From: Akkermansiaceae bacterium
GTDB taxonomy: Bacteria; Verrucomicrobiota; Verrucomicrobiia; Verrucomicrobiales; Akkermansiaceae
DNA: 64,000 nucleotides
Assembly: GCA_024233115.1 (NCBI GenBank)
Contig: JACKQB010000001.1
Location: 620,001 to 684,000, forward strand
Reading direction: 5' to 3'
The notes under the pieces were generated by a model. The model had not been told where the DNA came from. It saw only the letters and a list, made by a program, of their open reading frames with translations, and made no database searches. Position 1 is the first letter of the stretch; each line of letters starts with the position of its first letter. This document shows positions 26,961 to 36,117 of this stretch, piece by piece. The translations under genes were made by a program, and so were the position numbers.

Positions 26961-29857
26961 TTCCCGGTCTCCTTAATCCGGTTGAGTTGATCCATGAATA
27001 CCTTGTTAGGGTCGCCGCGATGTGCAAAGTCGATGCTGACGTCCTCACCGGCGCGGCGGGATTTTGAAATCCAGCGGGCGAGTGCGATTTCCAGGATGAG
27101 GAGGAAAAAGGCAGCCATTGCGAGTAGCCTCCAGAGTTCTTCACCGAACCCTTTGCCGCTTAAAACGGCGAGTACGTCCCCGCGGTTTCTAACATTAACG
27201 ACATCCAGGTGCTTCCCGATCAGCGCCCGGTCATCTTCGGTAAGCGGCTCGAGCCTGCTTTCGGCAATGTCCCGACTGACCACCATGGGGATCATGCTTC
27301 CGGCTTCACCTCCCATTGATTCTGCGGCCGCTTGGGGAATCTTGAGCTGATAGATTCCCGGGATGGCGGCACCGTCTATTTTGAGCATCCTGCCGCGTCG
27401 GCCCGCTGCAAGGTGGGCATTACGGGTGGCGCCATGGGGGTCGATGACCTCAGTTTCCTCGAGAACAAGCTCGGCACCGCTTGATTCCTCGACAGGTGGG
27501 AACAAGACGGAAGACGGGACGATGGACGGTTTTCCACCAGGCGGTGTCCATGAAAGAGTGGCAAAAGCCAAACCTCCATCTTCCCAATAGGTCACCTTGA
27601 TGTTGACGGCTCTGCCTTCTTCAAGATCGATGTTTCCTGTCGTGTTGGAATGTTCATTGGCTTTGATGATCCGGGTGCCATTGATTTCAACCTCCATGCG
27701 GTCGTCGACTTTGGCTGTAAACTCGTATTTGCCGGAAACGGGGGGGAGTAATCGTCCGGTCCACTGAACAACAAAATGATCGGAGGGTAACTTTCTATCA
27801 GGGGCACCCTCTTTCCAGTCGAAATCAATGGCAGCATCCATGCGGGTGATCACGGCTCTTTTGCCCGGTTTTGAGCCGCGGAAATACTCTCCTTGGAGGC
27901 CACCTCCGCCGGGGAGGTAGAGCGTTGGACTCCAGCTGGCTTTGACGTTCAAATCGAGTCCGCCTGCACCTGCGAGCCATGTCACCATCTCGTGGATGAA
28001 GGGGACAAAGGACCTTCTGGCGGGGAGATTGCCACTACGGCTGTCAAACCCGCAGGTGGCCAGCACCACACGACCTTGTCCGTAGGATTTGGCGGTGATG
28101 AACGGCTCGCCATTGGCGAAACGGGCGACGACGTGACGGGCGGACTTTTCTTCGTCCACCTCTCTGAAAATTGTGACCAGCGAGTTGCCTAGATCGCTTT
28201 TTTTCTCATCGGAAAACAGACTGAGCATCGGGTGGTCAAATGTTTCAGGAGCCGGGGAAATACCTTGCTGCTCGGTTTTTACTCCTAGTAGTCCAACCGG
28301 GGGAACCGGGCCATCGGCTCCTTCCCAGGCATTGTAAAAAGGGGCGTCTGCGCGCTCACCTGTGAGTATGAGGAGGCCGCCGCCATTGGCGACGTGGCGT
28401 TCGATGCGTTGTGCCACAGCAGCAGGCAGGCGGGGGACATCCGCCAGAACGATGACACTTTGGGGGGCGAACTCCTTGATTCGGGCGATGTCGGGTGCGG
28501 CTACGACTTCGGGCTCCATCAGGTAGCCATCCTTCGATTTTGTTCCCTGGATCAGCGCATTGGTCGGTGCCAGTGCCAGGGCGGTGAAACCTGCTGCGCG
28601 TTCAAAAAAACCTCCAGTTGGGTTGCCGTCGACGAGCAGCACAGGCAGGCGTTTTCTAACAATGATGGCGCGTTCATATCGGTCGTCCTCCTGGATGTCG
28701 TCCCTGGCATCCATGCGGGCGACCATGACCTGGGCACCGGGCTTGGCAAAACGGTGCCTGAACTCGACCGTTTCCTGCTGGCCTGGGACCATCTGACCGA
28801 TTTTACCAGGCTCGAGGGTTTTGTCACCAATGGTCAGCTCGATCTCACCTGGTGTCACGGCTTCGGTGCCGGTGTTTTCGATGGTGACAAGCAAGGCGAC
28901 TTCACGGTCGGTTCCGACGACGTCTCGCGATAGTTCAATACTGCTGACAGCGAGGTTACGCAAAGTGCTTGGCGGTGCATAATGGCGTAGCATGAGTCGG
29001 GGTCTTTTAGGCAGGGAGTCAAGCGCGTCGCCAAGTGACCGCCACGCGGGTGGGCTGTCGGTGCGCCAACCAATTCTCTGGCCATCGGTGAGGACCAGGA
29101 TTTCCTTGCCTGCGTTTTCGCCCTGCGCAAGGCTGAGCGTGGCGACCCCCAGGGCGTCTTGTGCGCGAAACGGGCCGCCTACGGGACGTAGTTGGTCGAG
29201 CACCTCAATGACATCCTCCCGATGGGTGAGGGGGGAAGCCGTTTTTAGTTCGGGGGCGGGGCCGCCGAGGATAACGGAGAATGCCGTGCCGCGCGGTGCT
29301 TCTTTGACGATTTGGCGGGCTTCCTCCACAGCGAGTTCGAATGCCGTTTGGCTGCCGCCATTTTCCCCATGGATCATCGTCATCGAGGTAGAGGCATCGA
29401 TGATCAGCGCGACATCGCGGCCCCCTTCGAGGCGGAAACGCTTCAAGTTCAGCTGGCGTTCCATCACCACGGCACCCACTGCAAGGAGCAGACAAATGAC
29501 GCCTGCGGCACGCACGATGATGCGTGTTTTCAGTCGGGATAAAACCACCGAGCCAGCAAGTGCCGCGACGCCTAACAGGACGAGCGGAAGCACGACCACC
29601 CATGGCACGGACGAGTTGGGCGGAACAAATGGTCGGGCGATCGCTAACGCAATCAGCGTGATTAACAGACAGCGTGTCGCCATCAGCAGAAGGTCCTCCC
29701 ACTCGATTCTACGACGGCGCATGGCCACGGTATCAAACAAAAACCGCATGGCGCCCCACTCCATCGGCTTCGCTGCCTGACGACGTATCAGGTGCAGGAT
29801 GATCGGGATCGACACCCCGACCAGTCCTAACAATAAAATGGAATTGAGAAATAACAT
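26957..29857 (-). CDS. BatA/VWA membrane protein with PA14 domain
   Basis: A 966-residue membrane protein. Residues 1-80 are a BatA-type N-terminal domain (LLGLVGVSIPIILHLIRRQ, EWEDLLLMATRCLLITLIALAIARPF). Two more helices precede a VWA domain with a MIDAS-like DVALIIDASTSMTM (Asp154, Ser156, Ser158). A GATase-like region follows. A PA14 domain is inserted near residues 660-780 (GLQGEYFRGSKPGKR, WTGRLLPPVSGKYEFTAKVD), a glycan-binding module rarely seen in this family. It ends with a transmembrane helix (LLAMAAFFLLILEIALA). Start 16 bp after the DUF58 stop; overlaps the next gene by 4 bp. Confidence 0.88.
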   Translation of the reverse strand: MLFLNSILLLGLVGVSIPIILHLIRRQAAKPMEWGAMRFLFDTVAMRRRRIEWEDLLLMATRCLLITLIALAIARPFVPPNSSVPWVVVLPLVLLGVAALAGSVVLSRLKTRIIVRAAGVICLLLAVGAVVMERQLNLKRFRLEGGRDVALIIDASTSMTMIHGENGGSQTAFELAVEEARQIVKEAPRGTAFSVILGGPAPELKTASPLTHREDVIEVLDQLRPVGGPFRAQDALGVATLSLAQGENAGKEILVLTDGQRIGWRTDSPPAWRSLGDALDSLPKRPRLMLRHYAPPSTLRNLAVSSIELSRDVVGTDREVALLVTIENTGTEAVTPGEIELTIGDKTLEPGKIGQMVPGQQETVEFRHRFAKPGAQVMVARMDARDDIQEDDRYERAIIVRKRLPVLLVDGNPTGGFFERAAGFTALALAPTNALIQGTKSKDGYLMEPEVVAAPDIARIKEFAPQSVIVLADVPRLPAAVAQRIERHVANGGGLLILTGERADAPFYNAWEGADGPVPPVGLLGVKTEQQGISPAPETFDHPMLSLFSDEKKSDLGNSLVTIFREVDEEKSARHVVARFANGEPFITAKSYGQGRVVLATCGFDSRSGNLPARRSFVPFIHEMVTWLAGAGGLDLNVKASWSPTLYLPGGGGLQGEYFRGSKPGKRAVITRMDAAIDFDWKEGAPDRKLPSDHFVVQWTGRLLPPVSGKYEFTAKVDDRMEVEINGTRIIKANEHSNTTGNIDLEEGRAVNIKVTYWEDGGLAFATLSWTPPGGKPSIVPSSVLFPPVEESSGAELVLEETEVIDPHGATRNAHLAAGRRGRMLKIDGAAIPGIYQLKIPQAAAESMGGEAGSMIPMVVSRDIAESRLEPLTEDDRALIGKHLDVVNVRNRGDVLAVLSGKGFGEELWRLLAMAAFFLLILEIALARWISKSRRAGEDVSIDFAHRGDPNKVFMDQLNRIKETGK

Positions 29858-29872
29858 GGTATCGTCATTGCG

Positions 29873-30814
29873 CTATCTGCGCGCATGCATTCTCCTTCCG
29901 AAATAACGTAACAAGGTATCACGCAGTGGCACCTTGGTGGTAATAGGGACATAATCGGCCCGCAGGTTTCCGCACGCGGCTTCCATGGATTTGACAAACT
30001 CCTGGAGCCGTTCGAGGTAAGCGGCACGCACCGCCTGCGGGTCGATCCTTAACATCGGCTCGACCCCTTCGAGATCCTTGAATCTCTGAAAGTCTTTAAA
30101 GGGGAAGGTCAGTTCCTCTTCTGCAAGGACATGGAAGAGAACCAGCTCGTGCTGTCGAAAATCAAAGTGGTGCAGTGCCTCGACCATGGCTTTCGGATCG
30201 TCAAAAAAATCGCTGATGATGATCACAAGACCGCGTTTGGGAATACGCTCGGCGACTTCATGCAGAACACCCGCGACCTCGGTTTCATCACCGGTCTGGG
30301 TGTCCCAGAGTTCATCGAGTATTCTCCTGACCTGACTGGGCCGGCTCGCCGCGCGGATCTGGGTTCTGATCTTGCTGTCAAAAGTAACCAGACCCACACC
30401 GTCGCCCTGCTTCACATAAAGATAGGAAAGAGCCGCCGTTAAATAGCGTGCGTATTCGAACTTCGATCGTGCCACGCCAGCGATTTCGGCGGCCTGGTCG
30501 CCCCGGTAATTCATCGAACCCGAGACATCCACCGCGATGGTCACCCGGAGGTTGGTTTCCTCGATGTATTGTTTGATGACGTTGCGGTCATTTTTCGCCA
30601 TCACCCGCCAGTCGAGGTTGCGCGGATCATCACCCGGGCAATACTCGCGGTGCTCAGCGAACTCGACCGAAAACCCTTTGTCGGGGCTGGTGTGTTTTCC
30701 CGACAGTGTGCCTTGCATGCGTTTTCGCGCCAGCCATTCTAGACGGCGAAGCACGTTCATCGTCTCCTCGGGGAGAAGAGACATACTTTCGGGCAATTGG
30801 AAGGAATCGGACAT
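29873..30814 (-). CDS. DUF58 domain protein
   Basis: A 313-residue cytoplasmic protein starting at ATG 30814, 23 bp after the moxR stop. The DUF58 core is clear: FSVEFAEHREYCPGDDPRNLDWRVMAK, then a VWA-like segment with TIAVDVSGSMNYRG and GLVIIISDFFDD. DUF58 proteins nearly always accompany MoxR ATPases and are thought to couple the AAA+ chaperone to VWA-domain partners. No membrane segment is evident. Confidence 0.93.
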   Translation of the reverse strand: MSDSFQLPESMSLLPEETMNVLRRLEWLARKRMQGTLSGKHTSPDKGFSVEFAEHREYCPGDDPRNLDWRVMAKNDRNVIKQYIEETNLRVTIAVDVSGSMNYRGDQAAEIAGVARSKFEYARYLTAALSYLYVKQGDGVGLVTFDSKIRTQIRAASRPSQVRRILDELWDTQTGDETEVAGVLHEVAERIPKRGLVIIISDFFDDPKAMVEALHHFDFRQHELVLFHVLAEEELTFPFKDFQRFKDLEGVEPMLRIDPQAVRAAYLERLQEFVKSMEAACGNLRADYVPITTKVPLRDTLLRYFGRRMHARR

Positions 30815-30837
30815 CGTGGCGACAAACAACAGCCTTC

Positions 30838-31848
30838 TTACAGCTCGAGATCCGCCTTCGGTGCCAGCTCCTTGAGCAGCATCCTGACAATCTCGTCACT
30901 GGTGACTCCGGAGGCTTCCGCGTTGAATGTTGTTAGGATCCTGTGGCGTAGCACAGGCGCGGCTACGGCGGCAACGTCTCCGGTGGTGGCGTGGAATCGA
31001 CCTCGGAGCACAGCATAGGCCTTGGCTGCGGAGATCAGGCTGATGCCAGCGCGTGGACCCGCGCCCCAGCCGACCATTTCCTTGACAAAATCCGGTGCGT
31101 CCGGACTCTTGGGTCGGGTTGCCCGGGCGAGTTTGGCGGCAAAATCAATCACATGGTCACCCACCGGCACCCGCCTGACGATACCTTGCAGGGCGACAAT
31201 TTCCTCCGCAGTCATCAGCGGCTCGACCCTGGCATCGTTCGGACTGGTGACGCGACGGATGATTTCCCTCTCCTCCTCCTCGGATGGATAATCAACGACG
31301 ATATTAAAAAGAAACCGGTCGAGCTGTGCCTCGGGCAGCGGGTAGGTGCCCTCTTGCTCGATCGGGTTTTGCGTCGCCAGCACAAAAAACGGCTCAGGTA
31401 GCGGGAATGTCTTTTCGCCCACCGTGACGTGGTGCTCCTGCATCGCTTCTAACAAAGATGCCTGGGTCTTGGGTGGCGTCCGGTTGATTTCATCGGCCAG
31501 CACCATGTTGGCAAAAATGGGGCCGTGCACGAAACGGAAGTCGCGCCGACCTGTCGCCTGGTCCACTTCCAGCACATCGGTTCCGGTGATATCGGACGGC
31601 ATCAGGTCGGGGGTGAACTGGATCCGTTTGAAGCTCAGGTGCAGTGCCTCACTGAGTGTCGAAACAAGAAGGGTTTTTGCGAGACCGGGCACGCCGACGA
31701 GAAGGGCGTGGCCCCGACAGGAAACAGCCATCAGCACCTGCTCAATCACATCGGTTTGTCCCACGATGACCTGGGAAAGTTCTTCCTTCATCCGCTCGTA
31801 GGCGGCGTGTAGCTTTTCGACGGCTTCCTTATCGTTGATCTCATTCAT
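30838..31848 (-). CDS. MoxR family AAA+ ATPase
   Basis: A 336-residue AAA+ ATPase. Walker A GVPGLAKT (residues 52-59), Walker B NMVLADEINRTPPKTQASLLEAM, sensor 1 FFVLATQNPIEQEGTYPLPEAQLDRFLF and an AAA lid-2 domain complete the MoxR signature. MoxR proteins act as chaperones or maturation factors for complexes, with DUF58 and VWA partners. It is the first gene of a six-gene minus-strand operon ending at 19764. Confidence 0.95.
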   Translation of the reverse strand: MNEINDKEAVEKLHAAYERMKEELSQVIVGQTDVIEQVLMAVSCRGHALLVGVPGLAKTLLVSTLSEALHLSFKRIQFTPDLMPSDITGTDVLEVDQATGRRDFRFVHGPIFANMVLADEINRTPPKTQASLLEAMQEHHVTVGEKTFPLPEPFFVLATQNPIEQEGTYPLPEAQLDRFLFNIVVDYPSEEEEREIIRRVTSPNDARVEPLMTAEEIVALQGIVRRVPVGDHVIDFAAKLARATRPKSPDAPDFVKEMVGWGAGPRAGISLISAAKAYAVLRGRFHATTGDVAAVAAPVLRHRILTTFNAEASGVTSDEIVRMLLKELAPKADLEL

Positions 31849-31958
31849 AGTGCCAGTTGGTATTCGGGATTTGGGACAACTTGGTCCAGCTATCCTAATA
31901 CCCTTCTAGCGTGTAGCATCCTTTCACGCAAGCTATGGAAAAACAGGATATCTCATGA
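31849..31958. other. Upstream region of the MoxR operon
   Basis: A short non-coding stretch expected to hold the operon promoter. No confident -10/-35 pair was assigned. Beyond it begins a degraded alpha/beta hydrolase fragment. Confidence 0.3.
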
Positions 31959-32235
31959 TTCAAGTATGATCCGGCGGAGCAAATTGCCGAATTGAGTCAG
32001 AAAAAAAGTACCGGTTTTCATTGTACACGGAACAACCGATATTCAGATTCCGGTTCTGGCGGCTAAAACACTCCATGCCAGCGCCCCTGGTTCGAAGTTA
32101 AAAATCATCGAAGCCATGAACCATGTCTTAAAACCAGCCAATCTCGAAAAGAAAAGCCAGAACGCCGATTACACCAATCTTGAAGTTGCGCTGCATCCGA
32201 AGCTGGGGGAAGTAATTGCTAAGTTTGTGAAGTAG
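31959..32235 (+). pseudogene. Degraded alpha/beta hydrolase (3' fragment, frameshifted)
   Basis: Two frames joined at an A7 run (32001-32007) give the C-terminal third of an alpha/beta hydrolase: FKYDPAEQIAELSQKK in the first frame, then PVFIVHGTTDIQIPV and KLKIIEAMNHVLK in the second, ending at TAG 32233-32235. The Asp and His of the catalytic triad (GTTD, MNHV) are visible. An in-frame TGA lies just before the first segment and the N-terminal two thirds, with the nucleophile serine, are missing. Removing one A would restore the frame. It is a remnant of a lost gene. Confidence 0.8.
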
Positions 32236-32250
32236 CCGCGAGGCAAAGCA

Positions 32251-32304
32251 GGGTAGCTTTGCAAGCTGCCGACAGGATGTGCAGGGGTTGTCGGCAAGTT
32301 ACCC
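32251..32304 (-). repeat. Bipartite inverted repeat after uvrB
   Basis: GGGTAGC (32251-32257) pairs with GTTACCC (32298-32304), and TGCCGACA (32267-32274) pairs with TGTCGGCA (32289-32296). It starts eight bases past the uvrB stop. It could end uvrB transcription, but there is no T tract on the minus strand, so it may instead be a REP-type element. Confidence 0.5.
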
Positions 32305-32311
32305 ACTTACC

Positions 32312-34429
32312 CTACTTTTCTTTCCGCAGCTGTTTGATCTGGTCGCGTAAGTGGGCGGCGCGTTCGAACTCCAACTTGGCAGCGGCCTCCCGCATTTCCT
32401 CTTCAAGCTCCGCGAGAACCTGGGTGGTATCGTAGGTGGTGGCATCCTCATTTAATACGGCGCGGTTAATCTCGTCGGCTTCCCCGGCGTAATGCGTTGC
32501 TTGGCTGAGGCTCTCCTGCACGGGGCGGATGACACTGCGTGGGGTGATGCCGTATTGTTCGTTGTACTCGATCTGCTTGCTGCGGCGGTGCCCGGTGATG
32601 TCGAGCAGGGCTTGGATCGAGTCGGTGACCACATCACAGAAAAGGACACACTCACCTTGCAGGTGACGGGCGGCGCGGCCCGCGGTCTGGATGAGGGAGG
32701 TTTCGTTGCGGAGGAAGCCTTCTTTGTCGGCATCAAGGATGCAAACGAGTGAGACCTCCGGCAGGTCAAGTCCTTCCCTGAGCAGGTTGATACCTACTAA
32801 CACATCAACCTCGGCAGCGCGTAGAGAGCGGAGGATTTCGACCCGTTCAATGGCACCGACATCGGCGTGGATGTAGCGGACTTTGAGTCCGGTTTCCTGA
32901 AGGTATTCGGCGAGGTCCTCGGCGGTTTTTTTGGTCAGGGTGGTGACCAGGACACGTTCACCGCGCTCGACGCGATCCCGGCACATGTCGATGGTTTCAT
33001 CAATCTGCCCCTTGAGGGGTTTCAGGGTGATGACAGGATCTAACAGGCCTGTGGGGCGAATGATCTGCTCGACGATCAAATTGCTTCCGGCTGAACGCAC
33101 ATCGAAGTCGTCGATATCCTCATCTGCGCCGCTGGTGGTGATGTTTTTGCGGATTTGTTTGAGTGCCTGCGCGGCGGAAATCTCGCCACGTTTCCAGGGG
33201 ATGAACTTTTTATTGTCGGGTCGTGAGTTGATGAACTCAAACGGCCCGGGAGTCGCGGAGACATAGACCCGTTGATGGGTCATCTGCATGAACTCATCGA
33301 ATTTGAGCGGACGGTTGTCGAGCGCACTGGGGAGTCGGAAGCCGTGTTCCACCAGTGTGGATTTCCGGCTTTTATCGCCTTCGTACATGCCTCCGACCTG
33401 CGGCACACTGACGTGGCTCTCGTCCATGAGCAGCAGGTAGTCGTCGGGGAAGAAATCGAGCAGCGTGTAGGGCCGGGCGCCAGGCTCGCGCCCCGTCAGA
33501 TGGCGCGAGTAGTTCTCAATTCCCTGGCAGAATCCCATTTCCTGCATCATCTCGATATCAAAATCGGTGCGCATCCTGATCCGTTGGGCCTCGATCAGCT
33601 TGTTGTTTTTTTCAAACCAGTCGACGCGTTCCGCGCATTCCTTTTTGATCGCCCGGATTGCTGTGTTGAGTTTGTTTTTATCGGTAACGAACTGCTTGGC
33701 CGGGAAAAAGGTATGGCTGTCGAGCGTGTCGATCCGAGTGCCGGTCATAGCATCGATTTCGGAGATGCGCTCGATTTCATCCCCAAAGAACTCCACCCGG
33801 ATCGCCGTGTTTTCAAGGTAAGCGGGATGGACTTCCACCACGTCACCCCGGACGCGGAACTGGCCACGGGAAAAGGCGATGTCGTTGCGCTCGAACATCA
33901 GGCTGACAAGGCCGTGCAGGAAATCCTCCCGATCCAGCTCGTCACCGACTTTGACCGGCAGCATCATATTCTGATAGTCCTCGGGAGAGCCCAGGCCGTA
34001 GATACAGGAGACGGAGGCCACCACGATCACGTCCTCACGCGTGATGAGTGAGCCCATGGTGCTGAGGCGCAGTCGTTCGATCTCTTCATTGACCGCGCTG
34101 TCCTTCTCGATGTAGGTATCCGAGCGCGGGATATAGGCTTCGGGTTGATAGTAATCGAAGTAGGAAACAAAGTACTCGACCGCATTGTCGGGGAAAAAAT
34201 TCTTCAGCTCCGAGTAGAGCTGGGCTGCGAGTGTTTTGTTGTGGCTCATCACCAGCGTCGGCCTACCCACGCGTTCGATGATGTTGGCCATGGTGAATGT
34301 TTTCCCCGATCCGGTGACGCCCAGCAGTGTCTGGTGGCCGTTGCCTGCCTCGATCGATTTGACCAGCTTCTCAATCGCTGGTGCCTGGTCGCCGGAGGGC
34401 GAGTATTCACTGTGAAGGGTGAAGGGCAT
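32312..34429 (-). CDS. uvrB: Excinuclease ABC subunit B
   Basis: A 705-residue UvrB. Walker A GVTGSGKT (residues 37-44), the beta-hairpin region with YFDYYQPEAYIPRSDTYIEKD, the DEAD-like LLMDESHVSVPQ, helicase motifs RVLVTTLTKKTAEDLAEYLQ and GINLLREGLDLPEVSLV, TAGRAARH, and a C-terminal UVR motif (LEEEMREAAAKLEFERAAHLRDQI). It opens DNA around lesions with UvrA and UvrC in nucleotide excision repair. Transcribed alone or after the ACT gene, from which it is separated by a tandem repeat. Confidence 0.97.
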   Translation of the reverse strand: MPFTLHSEYSPSGDQAPAIEKLVKSIEAGNGHQTLLGVTGSGKTFTMANIIERVGRPTLVMSHNKTLAAQLYSELKNFFPDNAVEYFVSYFDYYQPEAYIPRSDTYIEKDSAVNEEIERLRLSTMGSLITREDVIVVASVSCIYGLGSPEDYQNMMLPVKVGDELDREDFLHGLVSLMFERNDIAFSRGQFRVRGDVVEVHPAYLENTAIRVEFFGDEIERISEIDAMTGTRIDTLDSHTFFPAKQFVTDKNKLNTAIRAIKKECAERVDWFEKNNKLIEAQRIRMRTDFDIEMMQEMGFCQGIENYSRHLTGREPGARPYTLLDFFPDDYLLLMDESHVSVPQVGGMYEGDKSRKSTLVEHGFRLPSALDNRPLKFDEFMQMTHQRVYVSATPGPFEFINSRPDNKKFIPWKRGEISAAQALKQIRKNITTSGADEDIDDFDVRSAGSNLIVEQIIRPTGLLDPVITLKPLKGQIDETIDMCRDRVERGERVLVTTLTKKTAEDLAEYLQETGLKVRYIHADVGAIERVEILRSLRAAEVDVLVGINLLREGLDLPEVSLVCILDADKEGFLRNETSLIQTAGRAARHLQGECVLFCDVVTDSIQALLDITGHRRSKQIEYNEQYGITPRSVIRPVQESLSQATHYAGEADEINRAVLNEDATTYDTTQVLAELEEEMREAAAKLEFERAAHLRDQIKQLRKEK

Positions 34430-34479
34430 TATTGAATGGATAATCGGAGGAACCTACTACGCCGAGGCTATGAAGGACA

Positions 34480-34507
34480 GGATGGATGAATGGATGAATG
34501 GATGAAT
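34480..34507. repeat. Octamer tandem repeat (GGATGAAT), 3.5 copies
   Basis: Half a unit (GGAT) followed by three perfect GGATGAAT units, ending at GCG, between the uvrB start and the ACT gene stop. The same unit recurs at 40198-40245. Confidence 0.9.
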
Positions 34508-34521
34508 GCGTGTGTGGTTTC

Positions 34522-34914
34522 TCAGCGCACGAGCAGGTCATGGACGAGTTTGGCGGCTTCCTCGTTGTTGTCACTGACGAGGCTGACGTGATTGATGTTG
34601 CCACTGCGCCGGATGATGTGAAGGCTGCGGAGATTGATGTTTGCCTGGGCGAAACGCTGGGCAACCTTGGCGAGGGAACCGGCTTCATCCGGCACGCGGA
34701 TGACGATGGCGTCCTCGGTCACAGGCTGGTAGCCGGCGGCACGGAGGCAGTCGAGCGCTTCATCGTATTCTTCCACACACAGCATGATAAACCCGTGCTC
34801 GCCGTCTTCCATGGCATCGATATTGAGCAGATTGATCTTGTGGGCGGCCAGGATACCCGTGACGGTGGCGATCTCGCCGGGTTTGTTGTTGGTTGGAATG
34901 GTGAGTTGTTTCAT
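34522..34914 (-). CDS. Tandem ACT domain regulatory protein
   Basis: A 130-residue protein made of two ACT domains: residues 1-68 (MKQLTIPTNNKPGEIATVTG, ILAAHKINLLNIDAME) and about 69-130 (AIVIRVPDEAGSLAKVAQRF, NINLRSLHIIRR). Stand-alone ACT proteins bind amino acids and act as sensors or as regulatory subunits. It overlaps the upstream PLP decarboxylase gene by 4 bp (ATGA), suggesting the two work together, perhaps with ACT sensing the amino acid or amine. The partnership is inferred. Confidence 0.9.
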   Translation of the reverse strand: MKQLTIPTNNKPGEIATVTGILAAHKINLLNIDAMEDGEHGFIMLCVEEYDEALDCLRAAGYQPVTEDAIVIRVPDEAGSLAKVAQRFAQANINLRSLHIIRRSGNINHVSLVSDNNEEAAKLVHDLLVR

Positions 34915-36050
34915 GGCGATTGGGAAAGGTAGTCGTGGACAAAGCGGTCGATGATAGACTTGGTCATGTGGGGGAGGCAGACGATGTGCGCGATGTGATG
35001 GTCGGTAGCGAGCGACCAGTGCCTGGAGAATTCTGCGGCGGGTTTCGGGAAAACGACGATGGGTGAGTTGGCGTTACGCCACGCGGGGATGTTGTTCTTT
35101 TGGAAAAGCTCCACGGCGTACTCGCCGAGTTCGATGCTTTTCCGGATCATCTTGCGCAGGCCGGTGTCGCCGTTTTTACTGAGTCCGTACCAGAGCATGA
35201 GCGGGGCGAAGGCGGAGCGGGAGCCGCTGATGGTGGTGTCGTTTACACCCACATATTCCACGGCGCGGGAGATCCGTTTGACGTGGCTGGAGCGTGCCAG
35301 GGCGATGCCGCAGGGGATCGGGGTGCCGAGCCATTTGTGGCCGCTGATCGAGAGGGAGTCGATACCGCTGGCGAAGTCCCACGGCGGCGGGTTGTCGATG
35401 AATGCCAGCGCCAGGCCGTGCAGGGCGGCATCGGCGTGGATGTAGTGCTCGCGGATGGCGAGGTCGCCGAGGATGCGGTGGATTTGATCGAGGTCGTCAA
35501 TGGCACCAGTCATGGTGGTGCCGATGTTGGCAAAGATGATCGGCGGCAGGTGACGGTTGATCCGGATGGATGCGCTCAGGTCGTCGTAGTCCATCTCGCC
35601 GTTTTCCTGGGATTTGATCATGATGCTCGGCGTGTGCTGGAGGCGCAGGATCTTGGCCACCGAGTAGTGGCTGTGTTCGGAAAAATAGACCATACCCTGC
35701 GGAAAGAGTTCACGGGCGAGGTAGAGGCCATACATGTTCCCCTCGGTGCCGCCGTTGGTCACGTAGCCCCAGTGCTGCCCGCGGGGAAGGTGGGTGAGAT
35801 CGGCGAAGGTATCGATCACCTCGCGTTCATACTCGAGCGTGTTGAGCTGGTAACTCGATGTCTGGAAGGGATCACCGACGTTGTTGAGCGGCATCTCGAG
35901 GAAGGGCATGAGCTCCGAGTAGTCGAATGCCTGGTTGCACGGGTAGCCCAGACTGGTGCGGGCCGTCTGCTGGAGCTGACGGTGGCTCTTTGCAAGACGG
36001 TCACGATCGACCCCACCCTGGAGCAGGTCATGGCTTCCGTGTGGTTCCAT
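34911..36050 (-). CDS. PLP-dependent histidine (or serine) decarboxylase
   Basis: A 379-residue group II decarboxylase. Signature blocks: PFLEMPLNNVGDPF, YVTNGGTEGNMYGLYLAREL, VYFSEHSHYSVAKIL, FANIGTTMTGAIDDL, HADAALHGLALAF (Asp207 binds the PLP nitrogen) and SISGHKWLGTPIPCGI with Lys239 as Schiff-base lysine. These match histidine decarboxylases of the PLP class, which make histamine; plant serine decarboxylases share the pattern, so substrate is not certain. Coupled to a tandem ACT gene. Expected size for the family. Confidence 0.85.
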   Translation of the reverse strand: MEPHGSHDLLQGGVDRDRLAKSHRQLQQTARTSLGYPCNQAFDYSELMPFLEMPLNNVGDPFQTSSYQLNTLEYEREVIDTFADLTHLPRGQHWGYVTNGGTEGNMYGLYLARELFPQGMVYFSEHSHYSVAKILRLQHTPSIMIKSQENGEMDYDDLSASIRINRHLPPIIFANIGTTMTGAIDDLDQIHRILGDLAIREHYIHADAALHGLALAFIDNPPPWDFASGIDSLSISGHKWLGTPIPCGIALARSSHVKRISRAVEYVGVNDTTISGSRSAFAPLMLWYGLSKNGDTGLRKMIRKSIELGEYAVELFQKNNIPAWRNANSPIVVFPKPAAEFSRHWSLATDHHIAHIVCLPHMTKSIIDRFVHDYLSQSP

Positions 36051-36117
36051 GGCCTAGATCTATCACAGGATTGGGGATTGAACAAATCCTCATATAGGGA
36101 CACAAACAGGAAACCAG

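Noticed and set aside
33272..34051. Plus-strand frame opposite uvrB, and 35100-36155 opposite the decarboxylase
   Set aside because: Both are antisense shadows of well-conserved enzymes.
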